Shown: positions 11,570 to 23,693 of the stretch, one piece after another | Layout: the number at the start of each line of letters is the position of its first letter | Position numbering within the stretch: position 1 is the first letter of the stretch | Assembly: GCA_033182465.1 (NCBI GenBank) | Contig: CP137326.1 | Coordinates: forward strand, 62,001 to 126,000 | DNA from: Sanghuangporus weigelae | Lineage: Eukaryota; Basidiomycota; Agaricomycetes; Hymenochaetales; Hymenochaetaceae | Direction of reading: 5' to 3' | Length of the DNA stretch: 64,000 nt | Notes under the pieces: generated by a model | What the model saw: the letters and a program-made list of their open reading frames with translations, nothing else | Told to the model about the DNA's origin: nothing | Databases searched by the model: none | Translations under genes and position numbers: made by a program

Positions 11570-13018
11570 ATGGTGTTCATGGACGGACGAGGCGTGTCGC
11601 CCCTCAGGGCACCCGTGACGCCGTACAAGCAGGAAGCGATGAGTCCAATTGACAAGGAGCTTCATCCTGTTATTCATTCCGGACGCGTCGCGGTCATCAC
11701 CGGTGCAGCTTCGGGAATTGGACGCGCTGCTGCGATCGAGTTGGCAAAGTGAGTCGAGTACTTATCGAGATTATCTCGCTTAGGTTGACTAGCTGTGCTT
11801 TTATGCATTCGCATTGCTCAGACAAGGTCTACGCCTTGCGCTTGCAGATGTGAACGAAGAGCAGCTTAAAGAAGCAGGGAAGGAAGTTGCAGCCATAGTG
11901 GGCGAAGCAAATGTACTAGTGGTCCGAACAGACGTTAGCCACTTCGAGGAGGTCGTAAAGCTGAAGGAAAAAGTGCTTGACACATGGGGAGAGGTGAGCA
12001 TAGGCTGCGGTTGGGCTGCGGGCTCCACACACCCCTTGCCTGGCCTAGGCCTTTACTTCTTTGCGAGTGAGAACCAGACAGGGAAGAAGCAGTCGTCCGT
12101 CCATCCCGAATTAACGGGATGGGGACGGACGACGATAATTCGTGTCTGACACATCCACTCCTGTGTGTACAATAGGTTGCCGTGCTGCTGAACAACGCCG
12201 GCATTGGCCTCCGAGGCACCTCTTGGAGCGGGCTTGATAATTGGAAGAAGATCTTCGACGTCAATCTCTTTGGGTGTGTGCGATTTCCTTACTCTCTAAT
12301 TAGTACTTGAGTTTATCCTTTGTTCTATGCTGACTTTTATATCTTGCTTTGGTGCTACGATATAGTATTGTGAATGTTCAACATGCGTTTGTCCCGGTGA
12401 GTGCTGAGTACCTTCCCAGCTATTTCTATCTTAAAGCAACCGTCTTACTAAGAATTTTGTTATGTTTAGTCCATGATAGCACAAGAAAATCCGTGAGTGC
12501 ATTTAGCCTTATCACATGTCCTCCCGCGCCTTTTAAACCTAGAACCTGCTTGCTTCTACGCACGTTTGAATAGGTCCGTTATCATAAACACCGGCTCCAA
12601 GCAAGGGATCACGAACCCACCTGGGAACGCAGCGTACAACGCATCCAAGGCAGCGATCAAGGCTCTCACGGAACAACTCTCACACGAGCTGCGCGAAACC
12701 CCCGGTGTGAAGCTCACCGCGCACCTCTTCGTTCCCGGGTGGACGTTCACCAATATCGGCGGGTCTACCGCGAACAAGGAGAAGCCCGCAGGTGCGTGGA
12801 CGCCACAGGAAACGGTCCTGTACATGCTCGATAAAGTCCGCGCGGGAGACTTCTACATCATCTGCCCGGACAACGAGACGCGTCCGGCTGTAGATGCGCT
12901 TAGGGTGCTCTGGGCTGCTGGAGATGTCGCTGAGGGACGACCTGCGTTGAGTCGCTGGCACCCGCAGTATAAGCCGCTCTTTGAAGACTACATGCGCGAG
13001 AACTTGGCGAACTTGTAG
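11570..13018 (+). CDS. Short-chain dehydrogenase/reductase (SDR)
   Basis: A Rossmann-fold NAD(P)-dependent oxidoreductase of the classical SDR type. The first exon ends in VAVITGAASGIGRAAAIELA, which contains the TGxxxGxG cofactor loop. Later exons give LALADVNEEQL with Asp after the second beta-strand (this favours NAD(H) over NADP(H)), LLNNAGIGLRG (NNAG motif), IINTGSKQG (catalytic Ser) and AAYNASKAAIKAL (YxxxK). About five introns are present, and the last exon (from about 12573) runs to the stop. A proline-containing N-terminal extension of about 40 residues precedes the Rossmann fold. The C-terminal segment (ICPDNETRPAVDALRVLWAA) resembles a fungal SDR group of unknown substrate. No biosynthetic cluster surrounds it. 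Confidence 0.85.
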
Positions 13019-13537
13019 GGTTATTGGGATGTTGGAAATTCTTGTTGATGAGAGGAGCAGAGAAGAAAATATAGGTGTAAAAATGTCGTGTATATTAGTG
13101 GTGGAATCCAATTCCTCCTAGACATGCATATAGGGAACCGATTTAGATTCTGCACTAATCCGATTCTACGAAGTAGAAGCCATCCGGGCAACTTTTCCGG
13201 TCAAAACGGTAATCAAAAAGTATGATCAAACTGATTATTTCTTCTATCCTCAGCAGGCGAGATTGATATCGATTGTAGCCAATAAATAACACTGGCTGGT
13301 GCTCATGCGAGGTGTGCCAACCCAAGTCCGTTATTTATTAAGTACTATTAGAAAAGGGTATTCAAGGGAGTGTCGATGTGCAGTTTGCCGACATGTATCG
13401 AGAAAACAGAAAGAGCAAAAATGACAACAACAAAAAATGTAACGTGCTCAGAAAAGGCAAGGAAAAGCAATACAAAGCAAGTGTGGATTTTTTTCGATCT
13501 CCCACCGCGTCTCTCGCGATGAGGCTATGCGTATCGA
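13019..13537. other. Convergent intergenic, SDR and hexosaminidase
   Basis: This gap separates two convergent genes. It is AT-rich, with several A-runs suited to 3' processing. No gene is supported. Confidence 0.5.
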
Positions 13538-15487
13538 TCATGCATCTATATCGCACGCCCCGGGCCTCCTAGCGCACCACTCTGGCTGGAGGGCAATAGC
13601 CTTGATACCCCTCTTCCTCAATCTATACGCGATATCATGCAGCCTCGGCAACGCAGCCCGCACACCCTCTACGTCATTCCTCACCGTCCCGTCGGGAAGC
13701 GTCGCGCCCGTCCAGTATATCTCCGCGGCGCTAGCCGCGCGCGGCCAGACGATCGGGTCCAGGTTCTCTGGGGAGGACTGTTCTGTCCAGAGGAGCGACT
13801 CACCACCGAGGATGAGAGATTGTTGTGAGGTGGTGAGGTTCGCAAAGGGGTCGAAGGAGTAGGATTTCTGCCAGGTTTTGAAGGGGTCGCACCAGGAGTT
13901 TCTGCGTTTTCCGCATTAGTTAATTCGTTGATTTCTTTGAGGAGAGGAAAAGGAAAACCTACCCGGCGATGTTCGCTCCGACCCATCCACCACCGCCACA
14001 GTCGAGGTAGAAATAATCCGAGGCGGCGTGGACGATCCGGAATCCTGCCTCCGCAACACCTTGGACATCTTCGGATGAGATCCAGACCATGATGATGGTG
14101 TCGTTTCCGAGGGTCACGTTGTGGCTGAGGACCATTTCTACAAATCAAATCAAAAATGTATAATTAGTATGTGTCGTTTCGCTGGCAAAGGAAGACTACG
14201 TACCCTCCCAGACAACAGGTGTCTTCCCAAGTTCTCTGATCGCACTGTGCGATGCTCCCGTGAACGCATCAAGCGCCTCCTCCAGAGACTTCCCAGTCTG
14301 GTTCAAGATCTGCTGCGTCTCCTCATCTTCATCATAACACGGGATGTTGATCTCATCTCCTCCCGTACTGAACAAGCTGCCAGGGAACAACTTTGCTACC
14401 TCACTAAGCAAAGAGGCAGTGAAGTTGGTCGTGGAATCTGATGCGAAGCGCAGTTGACCCGCGGGAGGCTCGTTAGCGTAACTCGCCCAAGGCGTTTTCT
14501 CAGCGCATGCGACGTGCTCTGGGTGGGAAGAGGCGATCGCCGAAGTATGTCCGGGCGTATCAACTTCTACGAGTACGTCAATCCCGCGTGCGGCGGCGTA
14601 GGAAATGATGTCGGATACATCTTGCGCCGAGTAGACAAATGCAGAAGAATACGCCGCAGATCCGGAGAGCTCTGGGAAGGCAGCGACTTGGAGAGGGAAG
14701 GATTGAGAGTCGACGATGTGCCAATGGAATTGGTTCAATTTGACCCAGCTCATGGCGTCAAGTGTGCGTTGGATATCGGAGACTGGGAAACTATGATACG
14801 AATTATTAGCTCAGTTCATGAAGTATAACGAAAGCTGAGTGCTTACTAGTTACGAGCGGTATCAAGCATGAACCCTCTGTACGGCTTCAGGGACAATAGT
14901 TTCAGTACTGCTCATCTATTCAAAGTCAATCTACTCACGAAAGCGGGTGAATCTGTTATCTCAAGCGGAAATCCATAAGCAAATACCGTATCGTCTACTG
15001 TATACCAAAGTTGTCCAAAGGTCGTCAAGCCTCTGAATAAGCCAAGAGTAGAGTTTGCCTGGATCTTCGCCGCCCCGCCGTCCTTGGATATACTCAAAGT
15101 ATATCCTTCATCTCGTTCTCCAACAGGCTTGATAGCCTCATCGCTGATATTCTGGGCGGTCTTTCCATCAGCAAGGGAGAGTATGAGATTCGTAAGCTCC
15201 GAAGCAGAAGAGGCATTCTTTGCAAGGGCAGCACCATGGTCTACCGTCAACGGATCGAGTTTATCGTTCTTGAGAAACTCCGAGGTGCGTGCGATCGCAT
15301 CGTTCAAATCCGCAGGGGGCGAGTCAAAAGACGCGGAAATTGAGAATGAATTTGAAAGACGGAGAGGGGAGTCGCCGGTTGAGAGTTGACGAGGGATAGG
15401 CCAGAGAGCAGCGTTGGATAGAGTGAGAGAGGAGAAGAGTAAAGAGAAGGAGAGGCACGTGAGCGTATTCATCCTCTGAGTATTCAT
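13538..15487 (-). CDS. Secreted GH20 beta-N-acetylhexosaminidase
   Basis: This enzyme removes terminal N-acetylglucosamine from chito-oligosaccharides during cell-wall turnover or chitin use. The N-terminus (MNTQRMNTLTCLSFSLLFSS...SNAALWPIP) is a signal peptide, and a second in-frame ATG at 15472 is possible. The N-terminal GH20b domain (ALWPIPRQLS to QIQ/ANSTLGLFRGLTTFGQL) is followed by the catalytic barrel: MSWVKLNQFHWHIVDSQSFP, DVLVEVDTPGHTSA, and FSTGGDEINIPC with the Asp-Glu pair of substrate-assisted catalysis. C-terminal exons give ILGGESLLWTEQSSPENLDP and VWPRAASAAEIYWTGA, both conserved in fungal enzymes. About five introns are present. The reading ends PGACDIDA. Confidence 0.92.
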
Positions 15488-16223
15488 GTTTTCTTTTCTT
15501 TCAAATAAAGGACAGAGGCCTAGCAAGGACCCGAGATGAAAAGTCAAAGAGAGAGACGCAAAACACAAAGAGGACTTTGTAGCATGCTTGTCATCCTCCG
15601 AATATATATATTCTGTACATAATCATCAGAATGGAATACTTAGCTTAGAGCGACTCAGATCAGCCCGCTTCATTTGGTTTCATATGCGTCCGAGTCTCGC
15701 TTCAGTCGGCAAACTTGGTCCGCCCCTCGCGCAAAGTAGTGCAATTCATCAAGTCTCTTCCTTGGATTCTATGCGCTGGCCAGTGTCACGTTATCACTCT
15801 CATCCCTTTTCCATATGGTGCTCATCGTATATTTAGCTACAAAGGGGGCGGTAGCTCCACGTATCTTTCATAATTTGAAAGCAAACCGAGCCTCGAGGCA
15901 GGTTGGTGAGAGAAAAGTAACATGCATAGGTATTCGTATCCCATTCCATTCGACATTTTGAAAAGTCGTTACGGATACATTTTTTCTCTATCCATACCAT
16001 CCGTGTTTCAATTCCGAACTCACTGTCCGACTCGGACTCGAATACCATTCATCAAAATCCGTCCGATCAAAAAACATATAAAATAAGATCAGTCGATCGA
16101 AAACTAAACATATAACACGGATGATTTCCCTTCATCGAAAACATATTTGAGTGGGCGACCCTATCGCGCAAATCAGCCCAAACTGATATTCCAGCAGCTC
16201 ACAGCCCTCAATCAATTCGGGAA
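15488..16223. other. Intergenic, hexosaminidase promoter and ENT3 3' flank
   Basis: This stretch contains the upstream region of the minus-strand hexosaminidase gene, with a TATA-like run at 15602-15610. It also holds the 3' flank of the next minus-strand gene. No exon was seen. Confidence 0.5.
15602..15610 (-). promoter_or_regulatory. Possible TATA box of the GH20 gene
   Basis: An alternating TATATATA run lies about 115-125 bp upstream of the hexosaminidase start codon on the minus strand. Distance and sequence fit a TATA element, but there is no other evidence. Confidence 0.35.
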
Positions 16224-18425
16224 TCAGAGCAGTAAATCGTCTCCACCAGCGCCAGTGCTGCTGCTTGCCCCGAACGTACCGCTTCCGAGACCGAACTCCA
16301 TTGAGTTAGCTCCGCTATTAGCACCACCAGGCTTGGCAGCAGCAGCACCTCCCTGCCCGACGCCACCCCAGATGCTCGCCTGCGCCTTTTCCTTCTCTAA
16401 ATCCTTGATGGACTTCGTTCCACCTGCAGGTGGAGAGGTAGGCTTGGAAGATCCAAGAGACATGTTCCACAAATCATCAAACCCAACCGAGGTAGAAGAT
16501 GGTCTGGCGGGTGCGCTTGTGTTGCTTCTGACGGTTGAGAACGACGACGGGGTCTGAGTAGCAGGACGAGCTCCTGCCCCCGTTCCGGTGGCAGAAGTGG
16601 CAGAGATCGGTGACATCATGCCTCCAACTGTTGGCGGGCTCGTAACGTAGCCTGTCCTATTCGCCATCGGAGAAATAGGCGACATGGTCGACATAGAGGT
16701 AGCAGGACCAGCAGATGCCGGTCTTGCAGATGCAGCTGCTCCAAACCCTCCAATGGCCTGAATCGGCCTCTGCTGCTGGGATGTTGGAGCGGAAGTTTGC
16801 GCTAAGACGGCAAAGATGTTCGCATTTGCGCCTGTAGTAGGGCCTGGAGAGACTGGTGCAGAGGCAGGCGCAGCCTGGAAGTCAGCAAAATCATCGTCTC
16901 CCTCTGTGGTTAGGCAACGTCAATTAGTCTTGAATCTGGTAGATATGACGAGAGATAAATTACCGTCGAGCGGGTTGGAAGGAAGCGCCTTCTCAGGAGC
17001 CTTGCCTGCCGCATTCGCACTTGGCGGCGGGGCGAAAGCAAGCGCAGTGGCAGGAACCGTGGAAGGCGCAGTCGAATAATCATCATCGCCAAATCCGAGC
17101 AAATCAACGACCTTTTCCTGTGCTTTTGTCGATGTTGTAGTCGCTGCCGCTTGGTTGCTCACCGATGCACGACTGGCTCCAGCTCCAGTCGTGACCGAAT
17201 TCGAGCGGCGCGGAGCGGATATCTCGTCATCACCAGCATTATATTCATCAAAACCGCGTCGATCATCTCGGAAGCTGCTGCTGCTCGAACCTCCGCCGTA
17301 TCCTCCGTATCCTGTATCGAAGGCCGTTATCAATCAACATTCCTTGCACAATAAAGACAGAGATGAAACTCACCAGAATCATAGCCTCCACCTCCATAGC
17401 CTCTCCCGCTCGCAAAAGTATCACTACCGAACCCACCGTATCTTCCAGACCCAAAACTCATCGGATCGTTGCCTGTTCCAACATACTTGCTTTTATTCGT
17501 TTTGGCTTTCCTCCGTTCTGTTCGGATGCGGTCCACATCCATCAACAGTTCAGTCAGCTCCTTTGCGCGATTTCGGACTAATAATAACAGAACAGTAAGG
17601 ATCAGTACGGCAATCCGGACCTATGGATGGACAAATACATAGTCAACGTACCATTAATACCTTGGTCCTTCCCCTTCTCGTCAATGTAATGAAAGTTGCG
17701 CAACATTTTGATGGTGGAGAGATGTGAGCGCGCATCATCCACGACGCGTTCACTTCCATGTTTTATGATATATTCAAGTAACTGTAAAGCCTATTGTTTG
17801 TAATGGCCGAACAATCCCAGCAGTTCAGCAGAAAGAAATGCGGCGGAAGGAGGATGACAGACCTTGTAGATTTCGCGCCACTGACGCGCCTCCTTGTCCA
17901 TAAAACGCGAGTAGACACAGGGCATAATTTCATTGAACTGCTGGCTACATATTCCTGTTCAGCACATACTACACTCAGACATCAATCAATGGGACGGACT
18001 TACAAGTTGTGCGTCCTAATACCCAGAAAGAGAAGAAAGAAACCAGATGGTTAGTGCTAACAAGAACACGCTAAGGAATTTGATAGACAGGCACCCTTGC
18101 GCGATCTCCTGCATGAGCGTCGAACTCGCACCCCTTGATTCCGGATAAATGTATTAGAAATGGCCTGAGCTGCACAGAACGCACCAAGGGTCATCGTTCG
18201 TCGCCTCCCGCACTTTTGCTTCCATCTCCGACACATTCAGCACCATGTTCTTCGCCTAAAGCCAACGGACAAATAGTCAGACCAGTCTTTATACGTTCAC
18301 CATGGTGGATTTATGAGAGAAATGAAGAGCATAGGTCGCTCTGTACACACCTGGTTGTACATCGACTTTATGTCGTATATCGTCATGTTTGAGAGGGTAT
18401 TGCCCAGCGACTCGAGTTTATCCAT
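16224..18425 (-). CDS. ENT3: ENTH-domain clathrin adaptor (epsin/Ent3-like)
   Basis: Epsin N-terminal homology proteins bind phosphoinositides and clathrin adaptors during vesicle budding. Ent3 acts between the Golgi and endosomes. The start MDKLESLGNTLSNMTIYDIK is a typical Ent3/epsinR amphipathic beginning. The ENTH domain is spread over six or more short exons: ATNDDPWGASSTLMQEIA, then a segment around ALQLLEYIIKHGSERVVDDA, then FHYIDEKGKDQGINVRNRAK. The C-terminal half is disordered and Ser/Gly/Pro-rich. It carries acidic-Phe motifs (EGDDDFADFQAA) resembling gamma-ear binding sites, and ends GGDDLLL. No UIM is evident, which favours Ent3/5 over Ent1/2. The symbol is by homology; Ent5 is possible but less likely. 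Confidence 0.85.
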
Positions 18426-19072
18426 CTTCGCGGATCTTTCTTCCCTCAACCGACTCTACTATGTGATTTATTCAAAGAGAGAGAGCAAGACGAGTGTAAG
18501 AGAAAAGAGAAGTAGTAACAGATGAAACGAAGATGAAGACGGGCCGCCAGATGCTGTGTGGACGGCTTTGACAAAAGTGGAAAGCTGCAGATGAATGATC
18601 GACGAGTGATCAATAGGTGATCGACGCATTCCAGCTATCCACGCATCGTAACGAACGAGAACCGCGTGTTATTTCGATCTGAAATGTCTCTTTACACATC
18701 AATTCGCTTTAAAAAAAGGGCAAAGTATTCAGAGGGAAAAGAAGAAATAGGGCAAATCATTGACGAAAATCGCTAACTATGACCGATTGCAGTTTCTTTT
18801 GCAACACAACGTATCTCTGGCACTAAATACATCAAATATGAAGTCCACTTTGAACATACAGAACGAAAATAAATGTTTAGATGCACGTAGATCAAAGCGG
18901 AGCTCCATGACCACGGCGATAACCGTACCGTCCTTTCGTTAGGAGCTTTCGCAGCAGAGATACCAATTTAAATATGTAACTATTCGGAAGAACAACCTCG
19001 AGCTTCAGCGCAGAAGCTTCAAAAATCTTGAACATGCCAGAAGGCGTCAGGTGATGGAAGAGTAAGTAGCAT
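18426..19072. other. Intergenic between minus-strand genes
   Basis: Promoter side of the ENTH gene and 3' flank of the TPR/F-box gene. I see no coding evidence. Direct repeats of the short motif GATCGACGA/GATCGACGC around 18598-18628 are the only visible structure. Confidence 0.5.
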
Positions 19073-20897
19073 TTACGCTAACCAGTCACCAGTGCTGAAT
19101 CCTCGCGTCTTCACAGGTTTCATCTTGCTGCTGACAGACGGCACGGTTGCACGTAACCACTGAAGAGCGTCCGAATCGATCAAAGGACAATCATCGGCAT
19201 TCAGAGAGAGGATTGGTAGTGGCGTATTTTGGGAATGGCCCGACGATGCCAGCGTGGTTGAAGCTTCCTTGCCGGACGACGGTACTGACGAGTTCGCGAG
19301 GTGGGCCTTAACGAGCTGAACGAGGGGGCCGGCTTTAAGGTGCGATGACGACGAGACGTCGAGATGCTGTAGTTTCGGGCAGAGCAACGATGATAATAAC
19401 ATATGATTTCCCTCGTCAGATGCGCCTCCGCACAATGCTTCGATCACCGAGTTGATGTCCTCAGAGAATTCGAACGTGCATCTGCTCAGCTTCAGAATAG
19501 AAAGAGAGTCGGAATTCCGAAGAAGTAAGAGAAGGGAAGCAAGTGGCACGTAGCAGAGGTGAAAGGCAATTTCGGTAAGGGAAGTAACCTTCTGGTTCAG
19601 GATTTCTTGGGCGCAGATTGTACCAGCGTTACCGGCGCCCACCTCGAGTTTGAACGCACTGAGGCTGGGAAATTTAAGAGTCCGTATAGTACGAGGATCG
19701 AATAGACCGGTCAGACCGAATCGACGAAGATGAGGAAGATTGATGGGATTAAGCTCCTCATCCTCCGGAAATTCTATCCAATTCTGGCCCAGATATGTGA
19801 CGAGTAAGGATTCAAGTGTGGTATTTCGCCGTATCATCTCAAAAAGGGGCTTGCATTCGAATCTACCGGTGAGATGAAGAGACGTCAACCTGGAGAATGG
19901 AAGTCCGTCCAATTCTATTCTGACTCCTTCGCGCACTCTGATAGCAAGATCACGAGTAACTGATGCCTCCAGACTGCGCAGATCTTTCCACAGTCCCTCC
20001 CGCAGCAGTGAAACAGAGCTGACATCTATGACAAGACTCCGTAATCTGAGCTGTTGGGTGGACTTTGGGATCAGATATTCGGATGGATCATTGTGCACTT
20101 CGAGCTCTTCAAGCTTAGACCACATGTCCTTGGAAGCTTTTCGGAAAATATTACGCCTCCCCAAGAACGCAAATCCAGATCCTATGCGCAGACTCGATAG
20201 CTTTCCATTTGCACGCTCCAGCCAAGCATCCACCATCTTCTGCGTTGACCTCTGTCCTAGGTCAAGTTGACGCCAGAACTTCGGATTTGCGAGCATGACT
20301 TGTCTCCAGGAACGACAGACCAGATTGAGAGCCAGCATCCTCGCGTTGCTGCCGTTTATTACGAGCGAGAATATGTCCGTTTGCAGTTCGACGGGAAGCT
20401 TTGCAAAATGGCACTGCGACTGCTTCATCGCATTGAGAATCTCTTCACGCAATGCCTCCAGCTCTGCCCGCCTCTTCGCGTCCGTTGATTTCACCCGTTC
20501 CATAGCCAGTTCGACCATCTTCAGCGAAGCGGAAAGCTTTCCTAGCTGCGAGAAAAGACGCGCAGATCGTCTGTAACCCTGAAGGATGGTCGAGTTTAGA
20601 AATAATAATAGATAATGGAATGTGGATGCCAACCTGCCATGAATCGGGCGCTAAATCGATGACCTTCTTGGAGTCTTTCAGAGCATCAGAAAGACGGCCA
20701 AGCTTCTCGAGAACAGCGGCTCTCGAGTCGAGTAGATTTTTATCCTTTGAATTTCGGTGGATGGCCTTCAAGGGTGGTTAGATTACTGAAACCGAAGGTT
20801 GCTGGGCTCGTACGTGGTCAAAGATTTTTAAAGCTTCCTCGTACCGTCCCTCCTGATAGAGTCTTATGCCCTTGCTCAAAACGTCCTTTGGTGCCAT
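19073..20897 (-). CDS. TPR/F-box/LRR protein (Pof3/Dia2-like), diverged paralogue C
   Basis: The three-exon structure starts MAPKDVLSKGIRLYQEGRY, a TPR-like helix pair. The second exon is HRNSKDKNLLDSRAAVLEKL followed by a full TPR-type ALKDSKKVIDLAPDSWQ. The long third exon begins GYRRSARLFSQLGKL. The F-box is FAKLPVELQTDIFSLVI...LALNLVCRSWRQVMLANPKFW. A leucine-rich region follows (LRLRSLVIDVSSV, FSRLTSLHLTGRF, LPHLRRFGLTGLF, SLSILKLSRCTFE, LQHLDVSSSSHL). TPR plus F-box plus LRR is the layout of fission-yeast Pof3 and budding-yeast Dia2, SCF subunits linked to replication and genome stability. That function is only suggested by the architecture. Two closer copies of this design lie at 44.25-46.01 and 53.15-54.90 kb. 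Confidence 0.82.
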
Positions 20898-21627
20898 TTC
20901 GTTAAAACTCGGTGCGATAGCAATGCAGAAGGAAGCCAGCGAAGAACGCTACAGCCACGACATATTGTCGATCTTGACCGTCCGTCGATCATCGATGTCG
21001 ATCTCCCAACATCCTAAAGGAGAAATTGATCTCAAGTTTTTTGTATAATTAAATCCAGCAACACTTACCCATTTCTTCCACGTTAACTCGACCATTCCGT
21101 GAGACATTCATCCCATAAAACTTTCTCCTCGTTTACAACTGACTACATTGTAAGAAGCAGATCAAAATCCGTTTCATTTGAAAGAGTTACTAAGAAAACT
21201 CGAGGCCGTAAGCCTGAGAGACCAGATCACACGAAACGTCGTTGAACCTGTACAAATGATGTTCTGCCAACGAGCAAGATATCATTTGCGTCGAGAGTGG
21301 ATGGGCCACTTTTCTTTGTTTTCTTTGCTTGATGAGGCCTCGAGGAGTCGAAAATCGATCGGCTGCCAGTTCCGCATTGCCCAAGACGGACACGTCAGCA
21401 TTATCACTCTTCTGCACCATGATTGGTTGAGGTTCATCATCGTTTTTTATACACAGCAATCACAGCACGGACAAAATGATAAGCAGGGAAGGAAGTCATC
21501 TGCATAACACACATCTCTCTTGCTTTCCACCTTCTCGACGCCTGACGGTTGGACATACACGACGACCATTCGGCCTTATTGGCGACGACACTAATTCACT
21601 TTCATTGCTTTGTTTACTGCTTTCTAT
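20898..21627. other. Divergent intergenic, TPR/F-box and F-box-like genes
   Basis: A 730-bp head-to-head promoter region. No exon or RNA gene was recognised. Minor open frames on both strands overlap each other and lack family features. Confidence 0.5.
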
Positions 21628-23295
21628 ATGTCTGGTGGATTAACTACAGCTACTACAACTTATGATTTCGCCAATGCTGAAGAAAGGCTGGATGGGCAAT
21701 CTCGCGTCTTTGACGAGGAAAGTGGCGCGTGGATACACTACACCACCCCAACCGATGCGTTGATCGCGAAGCTCCACTTAGAGTCACAAATACCGGCGCC
21801 TTACATTAACTCATTTCTTGAGGTGCTTCACAACTCGCAATTCGAGTTGAAGAAGCTGGTCTTCAAATCGTGCGGCGACATCGATAGAAGCGTTGCAGAA
21901 TACCGACGCGCGCAGTCTGTGCAACGTGCATCGATGATAACGTCCGATATCGAGTTCCCGGCGAAAGCGCATCTGCCGTACGATATTTTCGCGCTGTTGA
22001 TTGATACGATAGTGCGTGAGCGACCTCCGCTGTGGATGGGCGACCCGAGCTCTTTCTTCAGATCTGGGAAGTCTTCTGGTGGTGCAGCGCCAGACAGAAT
22101 CGCATCGCGCCTGAAAGCGCTCGCATTAACTCATAGAGCACTCACACCACTCGCGCAACGTGCACTCGGCCAGCGCATCATCGTGCATAATGCAGAGCAG
22201 CTCCGAGCGCTGTCACGTTCTCCACTCCTCGGTCCGTGGACAGCGGAGCTTTTAGTTAACCTCAACTTCCCTCGCGGAGGCGCATCGTCGTCGTTCACGG
22301 GAACAGAGGATATCTTATACTGTGTTGCAGAGATTTTGCAGAACCCTTTGTTATCGGAGCTGAAGCATCTTCGCGTCCGCTCGCCCATTTATATTGCACG
22401 AGAAAGTAAAGGGTACCTGACAAGAGTGCTCGAGGTAATCGGATCGCTCAAAAAGCTCGAGTCGCTCTGCTGGACTACGCCAGATAGAGCCATGCGCTCC
22501 GCATGCGTGGATGTCGAAGATATACTCCGTTCTACCTGTACATTGATGAACCTACGTAGATTGGCCATTCACAACGCGAAATGCGGTTGGGTAGATTTTC
22601 AGCCGGACGAGGATCTACTCCGATTCAGGTTGGAAGAACTCTCGCTTACGAACATCCTATATCCGGCCGGTCCGCTCGAAGATACTTGCATATCATGGCT
22701 CTTGCAAGACTCGGATGTTAAATCAACTTCAGGCTTGAGCTCAACGCTTGGATCACTCACTTACGAAGACGCTCGAGGAAATTCGATCGGGTCGATTCTT
22801 GCTTCCTCGTCCAGCATCCTTTCGCGCCTACATTCACTCCATCTCAAACTCCCCCACCCTCCAGGAGCAGGCTACTTCTCTCGAATATTCGGATACTCCT
22901 ATCCAGTTGCAAATTATCGCCCAACACCGTCGACATTAGTGCGAAAGGCTGACATCCCCGGGAATCTACGCACACTGCACATCACCTGCGATTATTCTGG
23001 CTCCTCCGGCATTCTCACGGAAGATGCGCTCTCCTGCGTTCCGCATACAGTTCGCACTCTCCGCCTGACTTTACTCCGCCTTTCACCAGTCGACTGCGGT
23101 CGGTGCTCAGCACAGAAAGATGAGCTTCTGCGTTTCCTCGAACGACTCGAACGTGAAGACAGAGTCTTGGATGAGCTGGAAATCATTGTCGAGAAACCTG
23201 GGCCCACTTTCCAATTTTCGTGGGATGATATCAATGACATAATATCAGCGAAAGGGTGCAAGATAACGGTTAAGAAGGAATTAATCCCCCTTTAG
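21628..23295 (+). CDS. F-box-like protein, single exon
   Basis: An uninterrupted gene of about 555 codons starting MSGGLTTATTTYDFANAEER; no ATG lies upstream in frame. The segment AKAHLPYDIFALLIDTIVRE, followed after an insertion by RLKALALTHRALTPLAQRAL and GQRIIVHNAEQL, matches the divergent F-box pattern common in agaricomycete proteins (LPxDI...I, then LxxxSLVCRxLxPLAQ...LF). The remainder shows irregular leucine-rich elements (LLSELKHLRVRS, LKKLESLCWTT, LMNLRRLAIHN, SRLHSLHLKLP, TVRTLRLTLLRL). It is probably an SCF adaptor or an orphan member of this expanded family. No close relation to the TPR/F-box genes is visible. Confidence 0.7.
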   Translation: MSGGLTTATTTYDFANAEERLDGQSRVFDEESGAWIHYTTPTDALIAKLHLESQIPAPYINSFLEVLHNSQFELKKLVFKSCGDIDRSVAEYRRAQSVQRASMITSDIEFPAKAHLPYDIFALLIDTIVRERPPLWMGDPSSFFRSGKSSGGAAPDRIASRLKALALTHRALTPLAQRALGQRIIVHNAEQLRALSRSPLLGPWTAELLVNLNFPRGGASSSFTGTEDILYCVAEILQNPLLSELKHLRVRSPIYIARESKGYLTRVLEVIGSLKKLESLCWTTPDRAMRSACVDVEDILRSTCTLMNLRRLAIHNAKCGWVDFQPDEDLLRFRLEELSLTNILYPAGPLEDTCISWLLQDSDVKSTSGLSSTLGSLTYEDARGNSIGSILASSSSILSRLHSLHLKLPHPPGAGYFSRIFGYSYPVANYRPTPSTLVRKADIPGNLRTLHITCDYSGSSGILTEDALSCVPHTVRTLRLTLLRLSPVDCGRCSAQKDELLRFLERLEREDRVLDELEIIVEKPGPTFQFSWDDINDIISAKGCKITVKKELIPL

Positions 23296-23693
23296 TATCT
23301 GGACGACTTCGGGATGGGTTTGTGTCATTCATAATTTTCCTCTTAATTTTGCGCCCCATTATCTACTCACTACTCACAAAATACCTCCTTGACTTACTTT
23401 TGTAGCTACGGTACTTCCTGGACGGATCTCCGGAAAAGAATCATGCTGGCATGTTTTCTTTTGGAGTACAATTCATGTTGATTTGCATAGTTTTATCTTG
23501 TGATTTAGGGGCAGTACTAGTGTTTGTTGAGTTTGGATCCGTGTGTAGTAATATTATTTTTGTCTTTCTAAATCCAATAAATCCAAGGATTTCTGCTTTT
23601 GAGAGCGGTACCGATCGTAGCTTTGCTATACAACATAAGTACCCTTACAGTACCTTTGTCTGCTGAAATACGGCATCTCGCCTTTTATGTACT
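23296..23693. other. Convergent intergenic
   Basis: This is the 3' flank shared by two convergent genes. It is T-rich with no supported exon. Confidence 0.5.

Noticed and set aside
18598-18628. GATCGACGA/GATCGACGC direct repeats upstream of the ENTH gene
   Set aside because: Too short and too few to call a regulatory element or repeat family without comparison to other promoters.
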